Assembly: GCA_009783465.1 (NCBI GenBank)
Contig: WRDM01000009.1
Location: 1-64,000 of the forward strand
DNA length: 64,000 nucleotides
Direction of reading: 5' to 3'
Source: Phycisphaerae bacterium
Lineage (GTDB): Bacteria; Planctomycetota; Phycisphaerae; SM23-33
The notes below the pieces were generated by a model, which ran no database searches, was not told where the DNA came from, and saw only the letters and a program-made list of their open reading frames with translations. The number at the start of each line of letters is the position of its first letter. Position 1 is the stretch's first letter. The translations under genes were made by a program, and so were the position numbers. Below, piece after piece: positions 42,289-49,181 of the stretch.

Positions 42289-42876
42289 TTAGAACGGAAT
42301 TTCCTCGCCCTGGGGCGGGGCAGGCTCGTCGTAGTTCGGTCCCGGCGGCGCGTCGTCGGCCTGCTGAGGCGGCGGGGCCGCCGGCGGAGGCGCCTGCCGC
42401 GGCGCCTGACGATACTGCCCCTGCTGGCCCTGCTGTTGATACCCGCCACCCTGTTGCGGATACCCACCCTGCTGGCCTTGCTGCGGATAGCCACCCTGCT
42501 GTTGGTAGCCGCCTTGCTGCTGCTGGTAACCGCCGCCCTGGCCTTGCGGGCCTCCAAGAAGCTGGAAGTTCTCCACCATCACGCGGTGCTTGGACCGCTT
42601 TTGCCCGTCCTTGCCTTCCCACTGATCGAAGACCAGGTGGCCCTCGATCATCAGCGGCTTGCCTTTGGCGCAATACTGCTGAATTACTTCGGCCTGCTTG
42701 CCGTACGCGCGGCAGTCGATGAAGCACACTTCCTCGCGCTGCTGCCCATCCTGGCCTCGCCATTTGCGGTTGGTCGCCAGGCCGAACTCCACCACCGGCG
42801 TCTGCGACGGCAGGAAGGTCGTCTGCGGATCCCGCGTGAGGTTGCCCAGCAGGATGACTTTATTAAAGCTCGCCAT
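42289..42876 (-). CDS. ssb: Single-stranded DNA-binding protein
   Basis: 195 residues. OB fold at 1-~108 (MASFNKVILLGNLTRDPQTTFLPSQTPVVEFGLATNRKW, FIDCRAYGKQAEVIQQYCAKGKPLMIEGHL). The linker is glutamine/glycine-rich (GGYQQQQGGYQQQGGYPQQG), low-complexity and disordered. The C-terminal acidic tip is PPQGEEIPF, the conserved partner-binding peptide of SSB. It protects single-stranded DNA and recruits repair proteins, RecQ among them in other bacteria. Classic position between rpsF and rpsR. Confidence 0.97.
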   Translation of the reverse strand: MASFNKVILLGNLTRDPQTTFLPSQTPVVEFGLATNRKWRGQDGQQREEVCFIDCRAYGKQAEVIQQYCAKGKPLMIEGHLVFDQWEGKDGQKRSKHRVMVENFQLLGGPQGQGGGYQQQQGGYQQQGGYPQQGQQGGYPQQGGGYQQQGQQGQYRQAPRQAPPPAAPPPQQADDAPPGPNYDEPAPPQGEEIPF

Positions 42877-42913
42877 GGGACCTTTCCTTTCGCCGCCTCG
42901 CGGGCGGGGTTAC

Positions 42914-43048
42914 ACGTAGCACGGGCGTCTCGCCCGTGAGTCGCATGGGCATCTCGCCCATGCAACGGTTCCAGAACGACCTTCTTGCCTATGCCGCCAC
43001 GGGCGGGACGCCCGTGGGACTCATGGGCGAGACGCCCATGCTACGGCA
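42914..43048. repeat. Intergenic palindrome cassette between rpsF and ssb
   Basis: AGCACGGGCGTCTCGCCCGT, CATGGGCATCTCGCCCATG, CACGGGCGGGACGCCCGTG and CATGGGCGAGACGCCCATG: four small palindromes that pair outside-in (first with third, second with fourth in complement). Same cassette type as in rsmA, here in the gap between two essential co-transcribed genes. Confidence 0.85.
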
Positions 43049-43056
43049 GCCGACGG

Positions 43057-43458
43057 TTAGTTGTCGTCGTCGCGGCGTTCCGCGTGGTCGGCGTAGTCTT
43101 CCGGGGCCGGCGCTTCGGGTTCCGGCTCGCGGCGCGGCGCGGTGGCCGGCGTGTCGGCGTTGATCACGTCCTCGCTGACCTTGTCCTTGCGGAGAATCAG
43201 CGCACGGAGGATCCGCTCTTCGAGGCGGCAGTCGTGCTCGATTTCGGTGAGCACGCCCGGCTCGGCCTGGAAGTAGGTCAGCACGTACAGGCCGCGTTTG
43301 CGTCCGGAAATTTCGAACGCCAGCCGCCGCTCTTCCCACGGCTTCATCGACAGCACCTGGGCCTGATAACGCCCCAGGATCGTTCGGACCGGTTCGCAGG
43401 CGGCCTGGAAATCCGGGTTGCCCGCGTCCAACAAGAACATGCCTTCGTACGTTTTCAT
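43057..43458 (-). CDS. rpsF: 30S ribosomal protein S6
   Basis: 133 residues. S6 ferredoxin-like fold: MKTYEGMFLLDAGNPDFQAACEPVRTIL, VLSMKPWEERRLAFEISGRKRGLYVLTYFQAEPGVLTEIEHDCRLEERILRALILRK. The usual length is ~95-105; the last ~30 residues (TPATAPRREPEPEAPAPEDYADHAERRDDDN) are an acidic proline-rich tail. S6 pairs with S18 on the platform. First gene of the rpsF-ssb-rpsR-rplI group. Confidence 0.96.
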   Translation of the reverse strand: MKTYEGMFLLDAGNPDFQAACEPVRTILGRYQAQVLSMKPWEERRLAFEISGRKRGLYVLTYFQAEPGVLTEIEHDCRLEERILRALILRKDKVSEDVINADTPATAPRREPEPEAPAPEDYADHAERRDDDN

Positions 43459-43464
43459 AATCCT

Positions 43465-43562
43465 CTTTCTCGTTAACTCGTTGATTCGTTAACTCGTTGA
43501 CTCGTTCATTCGGACACCAATCCACCAGTTAACGAGTTAACGAATTAACGAGTTAACGAATG
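43465..43562. repeat. Octamer tandem repeats between pth and rpsF
   Basis: GTTAACTCGTTGATTCGTTA and following GTTGACTC, GTTCATTC units are mirrored by AACGAGTTAACGAATTAACG at 43535-43560. Forms an imperfect hairpin. Confidence 0.75.
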
Positions 43563-43591
43563 AATCTGTCCGCCGAACAACGGGGTCGTAT

Positions 43592-44191
43592 TTACTCTCG
43601 CGATTCGTCGCCTGACGACGAGCGGTTGTATTTTTCCATCGCAAACGCCATGCCGTGGCGGACCCAATCTTCGACGGCCTGCGCCGCCAACACCAGCGCC
43701 GGGGCCATCCGTTCCATTTCCGTCGGCCCGAACGTGCCGAGCACATAGTCGCTGCCGGCGACCGGCGGAGGCGGCGAGCCGATCCCGATCCGAAGCCGGG
43801 GCACCGCCGGCGTGCCAAGCCGCCGCAAAATGTCGGCCAGGCCTTTCTGTCCGCCGCTGGACCCGTCGGCTCGAAACCGCAGCCGGGCCGTCGGCAGGGC
43901 CATGTCGTCCAGCACCACCAGCACGTCGGCAGGCTCGGCTTTGTAAAACGCCAGCATCGCCTGCACCGACTGGCCCGACAGATTCATGTATGTCTGCGGG
44001 GCCAGCAGAATCACCTTCGTCTCGCCAAGCCGGGCTTCGCACGTCTCGCCGTCGAACGCCCGTCGGACCGGCGAGAGGCTCCAGCGTTTGGCCAACTCCG
44101 CCAGCACCATGTACCCGACGTTATGCCGCGTCCGCTGGTACTGTCGGCCTGGGTTGCCAAGGCCCACGATGAACTTGTTCGCCTGGTCCAT
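43592..44191 (-). CDS. pth: Peptidyl-tRNA hydrolase
   Basis: 199 residues. Releases tRNA from peptidyl-tRNA that drops off ribosomes. Catalytic and substrate residues are in place: Asn13 (VGLGNPG), His23 (TRHNVGY), Asn70 (TYMNLSG), and Asp95 (VLDDMALP); GSSGGQKGLADI is the conserved GHNG-like segment with Q replacing the usual HN/N. Standard length. Located between rplY and rpsF in a cluster whose order (glmU-prs-rplY-pth) is widespread in bacteria. Confidence 0.95.
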   Translation of the reverse strand: MDQANKFIVGLGNPGRQYQRTRHNVGYMVLAELAKRWSLSPVRRAFDGETCEARLGETKVILLAPQTYMNLSGQSVQAMLAFYKAEPADVLVVLDDMALPTARLRFRADGSSGGQKGLADILRRLGTPAVPRLRIGIGSPPPPVAGSDYVLGTFGPTEMERMAPALVLAAQAVEDWVRHGMAFAMEKYNRSSSGDESRE

Positions 44192-44276
44192 TCGTTAACT
44201 CGGTAATTCGTTAACTCGGTAATTCGTTGATTGTTCTGCCGAGTCAACGAGTTCACGAATCAACGAGTCAACCGGT
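44192..44276. repeat. GTTAACTCGGTAATTC repeats between rplY and pth
   Basis: CGTTAACTCGGTAATTCGTT in two units at the 5' side; CGAGTCAACGAGTTCACGAA, AACGAGTCAACCGG on the other. Inverted pair around GATTGTTCTGC. It fills nearly all of the 85-nt gap between the genes. Confidence 0.7.
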
Positions 44277-44906
44277 TCATTTCGTGTCGCCACCGTCAGC
44301 GGGCTTGCGCTCGGTGATGACTTCCGGCTGGGTGAGCTCCTCGCCGGCGGGTTTTTCGGTTTCTTCGGCCACCACGCTCACTGTCGCGATGATTTCTTCG
44401 GCGTCGTCCAGCATTTTCGCGCCGGCAGGCAGCGGCAGATCCTTCGCCAGCAGCCGGTCGCCGACCTTCATTTCGGCGACGGACACGCGGATGTCGTCGG
44501 GCAGGTCGCGCACCGTCACCGAGATGGTGACTTCGGCCTGCAACTGCTGAAGCACGCCGCCCTCGACCGCGCCGGCCGGCACGCCGCGGAGAACCACGGG
44601 CACCGTCACTTCGACCACTTCGTCGAGGTTCACGCGCGTCAGGTCGATGTGCAGAATCTTCTCGCCGAACGTGTCGTACTGCACGTCCTTGATCAGCACG
44701 TTTTCGCTTTGACCTTCCAACTGGATTTCCAGCAGGCGTTCGTGGTGCTTCAACGCCGACGCCACGTCCATCATGTCCAGCGTGACGGCCGTCGTCGCGA
44801 GCTGGTGGCCGTAAATGACGCCCGGAACTTTGCCCGCGCGGCGGAGGTACGTGGCCTTTCGGCTGCCACGGTCGTCGCGCTTCGTTGCCTTCAACACTGC
44901 TGCCAT
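44277..44906 (-). CDS. rplY: 50S ribosomal protein L25 / general stress protein Ctc
   Basis: 209 residues, the long CTC form. N-terminal L25 domain binds 5S rRNA (KATKRDDRGSRKATYLRRAGKVPGVIYGH, LEGQSENVLIKDVQYDTFGEKILHIDLTRV). C-terminal TL5/CTC beta domain (VTVPVVLRGVPAGAVEGGVLQQLQAEVTISVTVRDLPDDIRVSVAEMKVGD, LPLPAGAKMLDDAEEIIATVSV). The acidic tail is EETEKPAGEELTQPEVITERKP. Follows prs by 34 nt. Confidence 0.95.
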   Translation of the reverse strand: MAAVLKATKRDDRGSRKATYLRRAGKVPGVIYGHQLATTAVTLDMMDVASALKHHERLLEIQLEGQSENVLIKDVQYDTFGEKILHIDLTRVNLDEVVEVTVPVVLRGVPAGAVEGGVLQQLQAEVTISVTVRDLPDDIRVSVAEMKVGDRLLAKDLPLPAGAKMLDDAEEIIATVSVVAEETEKPAGEELTQPEVITERKPADGGDTK

Positions 44907-44940
44907 CGCATGTCTCCTGAGGGGCTGTTTCGCCCCGTTT

Positions 44941-45936
44941 TCAGTGTAACGCTATGCGTCGTAACCAATGTCCGCCTTCGCGGCCGTTGTCGATCGTAAA
45001 CAAGTTGCTGACCGATTCGTTATTGTGGATGCGGTGAATCGCCTCGCCGATCAACTCGGCCACGCTGAGCACGCGGAGGTTCGGCAGGGCGTCGAGTTTT
45101 TCCTGCTCCACCGCGATCGTGTCGGTGACGACCAGTTCGTCGATGGGCGCTTCCCGAAGCCGCTCGATCGCCGGGCCGCACAATACCGGGTGCGTCGCGC
45201 CGACGAAAATCTGTTTGGCGCCCTGCTCGTGGCAAAGCCTGGCCGCGTTGGCGATCGTGCCCGCGGTGGAGATCATGTCGTCCATCATCAGCACGGTTCG
45301 GCCTCGGACCTCGCCGATCATCTGCCCGACCTCGACGTCCTCGCCGGTGAGGCGACGCTTGTTGATAATCGCCAACTCGCCGCCGAGCCGCTCGGAATAT
45401 TTCCGCGCCCGCTTGGTGTTGCCGATGTCCGGGCTGACCAGCACCAGGTCGGACAGGTTCATGCTTCGCCAGTAGCGGCTCAGGACCGGCTCGGCCAGCA
45501 GGTTGTCCACCGGGATGTCGAAGAAGCCTTGAATCTGGGCGGCATGGAGGTCGAGCGTCAGCACGCGGTCCGCGCCGGCCGTCGCGATCAGGTTGGCCGT
45601 CAGCTTGGCGGTGATGGGCACGCGGCCTTCGTCTTTGCGGTCCTGCCGGGCGTAGCCGAAGTACGGGATGACGGCGGTGATCCGCTGGGCCGACGCGCGG
45701 CGGGCGCAGTCGATGAAGATCAGCAGCTCCATCAGGTATTCGTTGACGGGGCTGCACGTCGACTGGACGACGAAGACGTCGCGGCCTCGGACGTCCTCTT
45801 CGAACTTGACCAGCAATTCGCCGTCGGGGAAGCTTTGGATTTTCGCCCGGCCCAGTTGGATGCCGAGGTATTCGCTGACTTTTTTCGTCAGCGTCGGGTT
45901 GGCCCGGCCGCTGAATAATTTCAGGTTGCCCATCAT
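44941..45936 (-). CDS. prs: Ribose-phosphate pyrophosphokinase
   Basis: 331 residues. Makes PRPP from ribose 5-phosphate and ATP for nucleotide, His and Trp synthesis. Motifs: FPDGELLVKFEEDVRGRDVFVVQSTC, YFGYARQDRKDEGRVPITAKL (catalytic flexible loop), DLHAAQIQGFFDIPVDNL, and the PRPP loop VLMMDDMISTAGTI. The ATG overlaps the TGA of the upstream nucleotidyltransferase (ATGA), so the two are translationally coupled, as for glmU-prs in many bacteria. Confidence 0.97.
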   Translation of the reverse strand: MMGNLKLFSGRANPTLTKKVSEYLGIQLGRAKIQSFPDGELLVKFEEDVRGRDVFVVQSTCSPVNEYLMELLIFIDCARRASAQRITAVIPYFGYARQDRKDEGRVPITAKLTANLIATAGADRVLTLDLHAAQIQGFFDIPVDNLLAEPVLSRYWRSMNLSDLVLVSPDIGNTKRARKYSERLGGELAIINKRRLTGEDVEVGQMIGEVRGRTVLMMDDMISTAGTIANAARLCHEQGAKQIFVGATHPVLCGPAIERLREAPIDELVVTDTIAVEQEKLDALPNLRVLSVAELIGEAIHRIHNNESVSNLFTIDNGREGGHWLRRIALH

Positions 45937-46703
45937 GAGCGGCTCCTCGCGTCGCGATCGGCCCCAGTACGGGAGATCATCATGCGGCTGACCAGGTCCA
46001 GTTCGTCGATGGTGTTGATGCTCATGACGTCTTCGGGCGGCACGGCGGCGACGGCGGCGAGTTTCTGTCCGTCGGCCCGCAGCAGACCCAGGGCGTCGGT
46101 GAGGTAGTATTCGTTTTTATTGTTGTTGTTCGTCAGGCGGGGCAGGACGCTCCGCAGGGCGGCCGCGTCGAAGCAGTAGACCGACACGTTGACTTCCTTG
46201 ACGGCCAATTGTTCGGGCGTCGCGTCGACGAATTCGACGATGCTTGCCAGCTCGCCGCGTTCGTCACGCAGGATTCGGCCATATTTTGCGGGGTCGGGCA
46301 GGATGCTGGTTGCCAGCGTGCAGGCGGCGTTGGTTTGCGTGTGCACCGCGAGCAGTTCCCGCAGCGTGTGCGACTGGATCAGCGGGCCGTCGCCGGCCAC
46401 CACGAGCACGGGGCCTTCCAGCCAGGCCAGTTCGTCCTGGCAGACCATCACGGCGTGGCCAGTGCCCTGTTGGGGCTCCTGCATGACGTAGGCGACGTTG
46501 CCGTCGAGCGAGGCGTAGGTTTCGCGAACCCATTCGTGCCGGTGCCCGACGACGAGGATGAGGCGGTCGCACCCCGCGCCGCGGCAGGCGTTGATCACGT
46601 ACGTCAGCATCGGCTGGCCGCACACCGGATGCAGCACCTTCGGGAGGTCGCTCTTCATGCGGGTGCCTTTGCCCGCCGCCAGAATGATTGCCGCTGCCGT
46701 CAT
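45933..46703 (-). CDS. GlmU-type uridylyltransferase domain protein (no acetyltransferase domain)
   Basis: 256 residues. Nucleotidyltransferase signature AAAIILAAGKGTRMKSDLPKVLHPVCGQPML, then QEPQQGTGHAV and VVAGDGPLIQSHTL: the N-terminal uridylyltransferase half of GlmU, which makes UDP-GlcNAc. Bacterial GlmU is ~450 residues; the left-handed beta-helix acetyltransferase half is absent and the frame stops at 46703/45933 with no helical repeats following. The Asn-rich stretch NNNNKNEYYLTD replaces the usual NAQGEYYLTD. Another protein must supply acetyl transfer. It begins 28 nt after tRNA-Gln and overlaps prs. Confidence 0.9.
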   Translation of the reverse strand: MTAAAIILAAGKGTRMKSDLPKVLHPVCGQPMLTYVINACRGAGCDRLILVVGHRHEWVRETYASLDGNVAYVMQEPQQGTGHAVMVCQDELAWLEGPVLVVAGDGPLIQSHTLRELLAVHTQTNAACTLATSILPDPAKYGRILRDERGELASIVEFVDATPEQLAVKEVNVSVYCFDAAALRSVLPRLTNNNNKNEYYLTDALGLLRADGQKLAAVAAVPPEDVMSINTIDELDLVSRMMISRTGADRDARSRS

Positions 46704-46731
46704 ATACCTTCGTGTTACCGTATAAAAATTT

Positions 46732-46802
46732 CTACCCGGCCTGGACTCGAACCAGGAATAGAGGTACCAAAAACCTCTGTGTTACCATTACACCACCGGG
46801 TA
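46732..46802 (-). tRNA. tRNA-Gln (anticodon TTG)
   Basis: 71 nt. Acceptor stem TACCCGG / CCGGGTA (7 bp), D arm GTGT..ACAC with AATGGTA, anticodon stem GAGGT / ACCTC around TTTTGGT (anticodon TTG), T arm CCTGG TTCGAGT CCAGG, discriminator G. CCA is not encoded. It lies just upstream of the GlmU-like gene on the same strand and may share its transcript. Confidence 0.93.
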
Positions 46803-46803
46803 A

Positions 46804-46862
46804 TTGGTTACTGGTTGACTCGTTAATTCGTTGCCCCGTTAACGGGTTATTTCGTTAACAGG
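46804..46862. repeat. Octamer repeats upstream of tRNA-Gln
   Basis: GGTTACTGGTTGACTCGTTA, ATTCGTTGCCCCGTTAACGG, GTTATTTCGTTAAC: members of the GTTAACTC octamer family, with CCCCGTTAACGGG palindrome. It occupies the place where a promoter for the tRNA-Gln/prs cluster would be expected. Confidence 0.6.
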
Positions 46863-47122
46863 GTGCGATGCGACACCAATCAACGGTCACGCACATCCCG
46901 CCGTGCCGACGTTTGAAGCACGAGGAGACCACACTGCATGTCGCGGCAGGGGACCTGTTCGGAGGCCTGAACCGGCGGCCGCGACTGGCCGGTCCATTGT
47001 CCCGCGACACAACATCGCGAGACGCGCCCCGTGCGAACGGGTAACGTCAAGTTCGGAGATTCTACGGCCAATCCGCCGACGGGTCAATGAGAATGTTGGA
47101 AATTTTCCATCGTCGGAAACGA
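46863..47122. other. Intergenic region between divergent tRNA genes
   Basis: About 260 nt without a convincing gene. ORFs of 63-95 codons run in both directions but have no recognisable product or ribosome-binding site. No repeat family was recognised here. Promoters for the tRNA-Gln cluster are expected in this stretch or at its left end. Confidence 0.5.
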
Positions 47123-47151
47123 TTGACATTCGCCCGGCCTGCTGCTATGGT
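47123..47151 (+). promoter_or_regulatory. Promoter of tRNA-His
   Basis: TTGACA (47123-47128), 17-nt spacer, TATGGT (47146-47151), ~29 nt before the tRNA. Good match to a housekeeping sigma promoter. Confidence 0.7.
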
Positions 47152-47179
47152 AGTGCAACTCCCGCCATCGCGGGCGTAT

Positions 47180-47254
47180 GGTGGCTGTAGCTCAATTGGT
47201 TAGAGCACCGGGTTGTGGTCCCGGGGGTTATGGGTTCGAGTCCCACCAGTCACC
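47180..47254 (+). tRNA. tRNA-His (anticodon GTG)
   Basis: Acceptor GTGGCTG / CAGTCAC (one G-T pair), D arm GCTC..GAGC, anticodon stem CCGGG / CCCGG with loop TTGTGGT (anticodon GTG), T arm ATGGG TTCGAGT CCCAC. The extra G-1 identity base is encoded at 47180 and faces C73 at 47254, as required for histidyl-tRNA synthetase. CCA not encoded. Confidence 0.95.
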
Positions 47255-47270
47255 CGTTTTTGCAGGAAAA

Positions 47271-47315
47271 ACAAAACGCGGCATGGGTCAACACCCGTGC
47301 CGCGTTTTGTTTTGT
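47271..47315 (+). terminator. Rho-independent terminator after tRNA-His
   Basis: ACAAAACGCGGCATGGGT / ACCCGTGCCGCGTTTTGT with a 4-nt loop and one G-T pair, followed by TTTGT. The A-rich side (AAAAACAAAA) makes it potentially bidirectional. Confidence 0.85.
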
Positions 47316-47328
47316 GACATATCAAAAC

Positions 47329-47836
47329 GAATTTGCCGCGAATTTCGCGAATGATCTAACCTGTGGCCGTATTGCACGGAAAACAACCGAACGGCCTCCA
47401 CGGCCTCGTATCGAAACGCCGGCCCACAGCCCCAACGGGGCATCTTGGGTAGCCCAGGGTGAGCGGTACGCCGCGAACCCTGGGGACATGTGTTTTTCGG
47501 AATTCTCCCATCGTGCCTGACGTCACTGGCCGAAGGCATACCGTCGTGCGAATACGGCAGCGAACGACCCGCACGTTCCCGTGTGTGCGTCGTTCGAAGC
47601 CGTACAGGCCCGCGTGGGCGACCTCGGCCAGTGGCGTCAGGCATGATAAAGAGAGGAAAAAAGCTCCGTTTCCCAGGGTTCGCGGCGTACCGCTCACCCT
47701 GGGCTACCCAAGACGCCCCGTTGGGGCTGTGGGCCGGCGTTTCGATACGAGGCCGTGGAGGCCGCTCTGCTCTTATCCATGCATTGATGCTACCGTCTCA
47801 ATACTCTAGAAAAATTCGCGAAATTCGCGGCAAAAA
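47329..47836. repeat. Long nested inverted repeat (copy 1)
   Basis: Three concentric levels. Outermost: TTTGCCGCGAATTTCGCGAA near 47331 and its complement near 47817. Middle: 92-nt arms 47393-47484 and 47672-47763, one mismatch, with CACAGCCCCAACGGGGCATC and GTGAGCGGTACGCCGCGAAC. Inner: TGCCTGACGTCACTGGCCGA and complement at ~47514 and ~47624. Between tRNA-His and ilvE. No ORF of known function inside. A second copy is at 57165-57620. Confidence 0.85.
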
Positions 47837-47845
47837 AGATGCCCT

Positions 47846-48697
47846 CTACAGCCGGATGAACTCGTGGAACGCGGTGATCAGCCGTTGCGAGATCGGGCCT
47901 ACCGTGCCGGCGGCGATGTCGCGGTGGTCGATTTTCGTCACGGGGATGACCTCGGCGGCGGTGCCGGTGAGGAAGCACTCGTCGGCGGCGAAGAGGTCGG
48001 CGGGCGTCATCGTCTGTTCGCGGCAGGGGATGGCCGCGGCGGCGCAGAGCTCCATCACGACGCGTCGCGTGATGCCCTGGAGGATGCCCGCGCTGACGGG
48101 CGGCGTCAGCACCGCGCCGTCCTTGACGATGAAGATGTTGTCGCCGGTGGCTTCGGAAACCTCGCCGCGATCGTTGAGCATGATCGCCTCGCCGACGCCA
48201 GCGTCGGTGGCCTCGATTTTCGCCATGATATTGTTGAGGTAATTGAGGCTTTTCACGGACGGATCGAGCATCGCCGGGCTGGTGCGGCGGGTCTTGGCGA
48301 TAATCACCGGCATGCCGCGCTCGTACATTTCGCGCGGGTAGAGTTCGATCTGGCCGGCGATCACGAACACGCTGCCGCGCGGGCAGCGATTGGGATTCAG
48401 CCCCAGCGTGCCCACGCCGCGAGTGACCACCAGCCGAATATACCCGTCCGCCATGCCGTTGGCGACGAGCGTCTGCGCCATCGCCGCGACGATCTGCTCC
48501 TGCGTGTACGGAATGGTCAGCCGGATTTTGGAGGCCGACGCAAACAGCCGATCCATGTGGGCCTGACACTCGAAAATCTTCCCGCCGTACACGCGAATGC
48601 CTTCAAACACGCCGTCGCCATACAACGTGCCATGATCAAACATACTCAGCTTGGCGTCCGCCTTGTCCACCAGTTGCCCATCAAGCCAGACTTTCAT
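47846..48697 (-). CDS. ilvE: Branched-chain amino-acid aminotransferase
   Basis: 283 residues from ATG 48697, preceded by AGGAGATG. Class IV PLP aminotransferase: HGTLYGDGVFEGIRVYGGKIF, DGYIRLVVTRGVG, PLP Lys149 in SVKSLNYLNNIMAK, and NDRGEVSEATGDNIFIV, TPPVSAGILQGITR, ECFLTGTAAEVIPV. Transfers amino groups to make Val, Leu and Ile; the fold is shared with D-amino acid aminotransferase and ADC lyase, but the EGIR and GTAAEV motifs favour IlvE. The ORF-track start at 48838 adds a non-conserved N-terminus and is rejected. Confidence 0.92.
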   Translation of the reverse strand: MKVWLDGQLVDKADAKLSMFDHGTLYGDGVFEGIRVYGGKIFECQAHMDRLFASASKIRLTIPYTQEQIVAAMAQTLVANGMADGYIRLVVTRGVGTLGLNPNRCPRGSVFVIAGQIELYPREMYERGMPVIIAKTRRTSPAMLDPSVKSLNYLNNIMAKIEATDAGVGEAIMLNDRGEVSEATGDNIFIVKDGAVLTPPVSAGILQGITRRVVMELCAAAAIPCREQTMTPADLFAADECFLTGTAAEVIPVTKIDHRDIAAGTVGPISQRLITAFHEFIRL

Positions 48698-48925
48698 GTC
48701 ATCATCTCCTGCCGAAAGACCCAAAAAATGTTCCGCTATCATACGATGACTCGACGCGGGCGACAAGAGACAGACACGCAAACGCAGGGCAAACGCGAGA
48801 ACCGGTGTGCACGCGAACATACCTAGAACTCGCGCCAAGCCCGATTCCCGCGCGGAAAATTGGAAAAAATTCGATGCGTTTGTCCTGTTTTTCCACGTGT
48901 TTTTTTGGGGGGCAGTTTTTTTCGC
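48698..48925. other. Intergenic region upstream of ilvE
   Basis: About 230 nt with no gene. It holds the ilvE ribosome-binding site at its left edge. T-runs and a GGGGGG tract near 48905-48915 precede the promoter of the next gene. No repeat of the known families recognised. Confidence 0.5.
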
Positions 48926-48954
48926 TTGACAAATATCGCCAAATTCTGCATAAC
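48926..48954 (+). promoter_or_regulatory. Candidate promoter of the tetranucleotide-repeat PEP-CTERM gene
   Basis: TTGACA (48926-48931), 17-nt spacer, CATAAC (48949-48954). The -35 box is perfect and the -10 box matches at four of six. It predicts a ~220-nt untranslated leader. Confidence 0.5.
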
Positions 48955-49035
48955 TACGGGTGGAGAATTTGCCTTACCCCACAACAACCTCGGCATGCAG
49001 AAAGACCTGAACGCTCTTTCTGTGCGTTGTTAGAA

Positions 49036-49176
49036 TTCCTCCTTTGCACCATAGGTTATGTTGCCATTGGCCGCGTTTGTTTCGCGCTGGTGGATGCCGG
49101 AGCTCTTCCATTGCGCGAAAGGCCGTATGTGCGGTCTTTGTTAGCGTCGTACCCGTGGTTTTTCCTAAAGGAGGAA
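49036..49176 (+). promoter_or_regulatory. Leader with anti-Shine-Dalgarno pairing
   Basis: TTCCTCCTTT (49036-49045) is fully complementary to AAAGGAGGAA (49167-49176), the ribosome-binding site of the next gene. Locally TTTTCCT / AGGAAAA can also enclose the site. The leader could therefore switch the site between open and closed forms. Purely from base-pairing; no experimental support. Confidence 0.4.
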
Positions 49177-49181
49177 AACAT

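Noticed and set aside
46887-47190. Small ORFs of 80-95 codons between the tRNA genes
   Set aside because: No recognisable product or ribosome-binding site, and they overlap the tRNA-His promoter.
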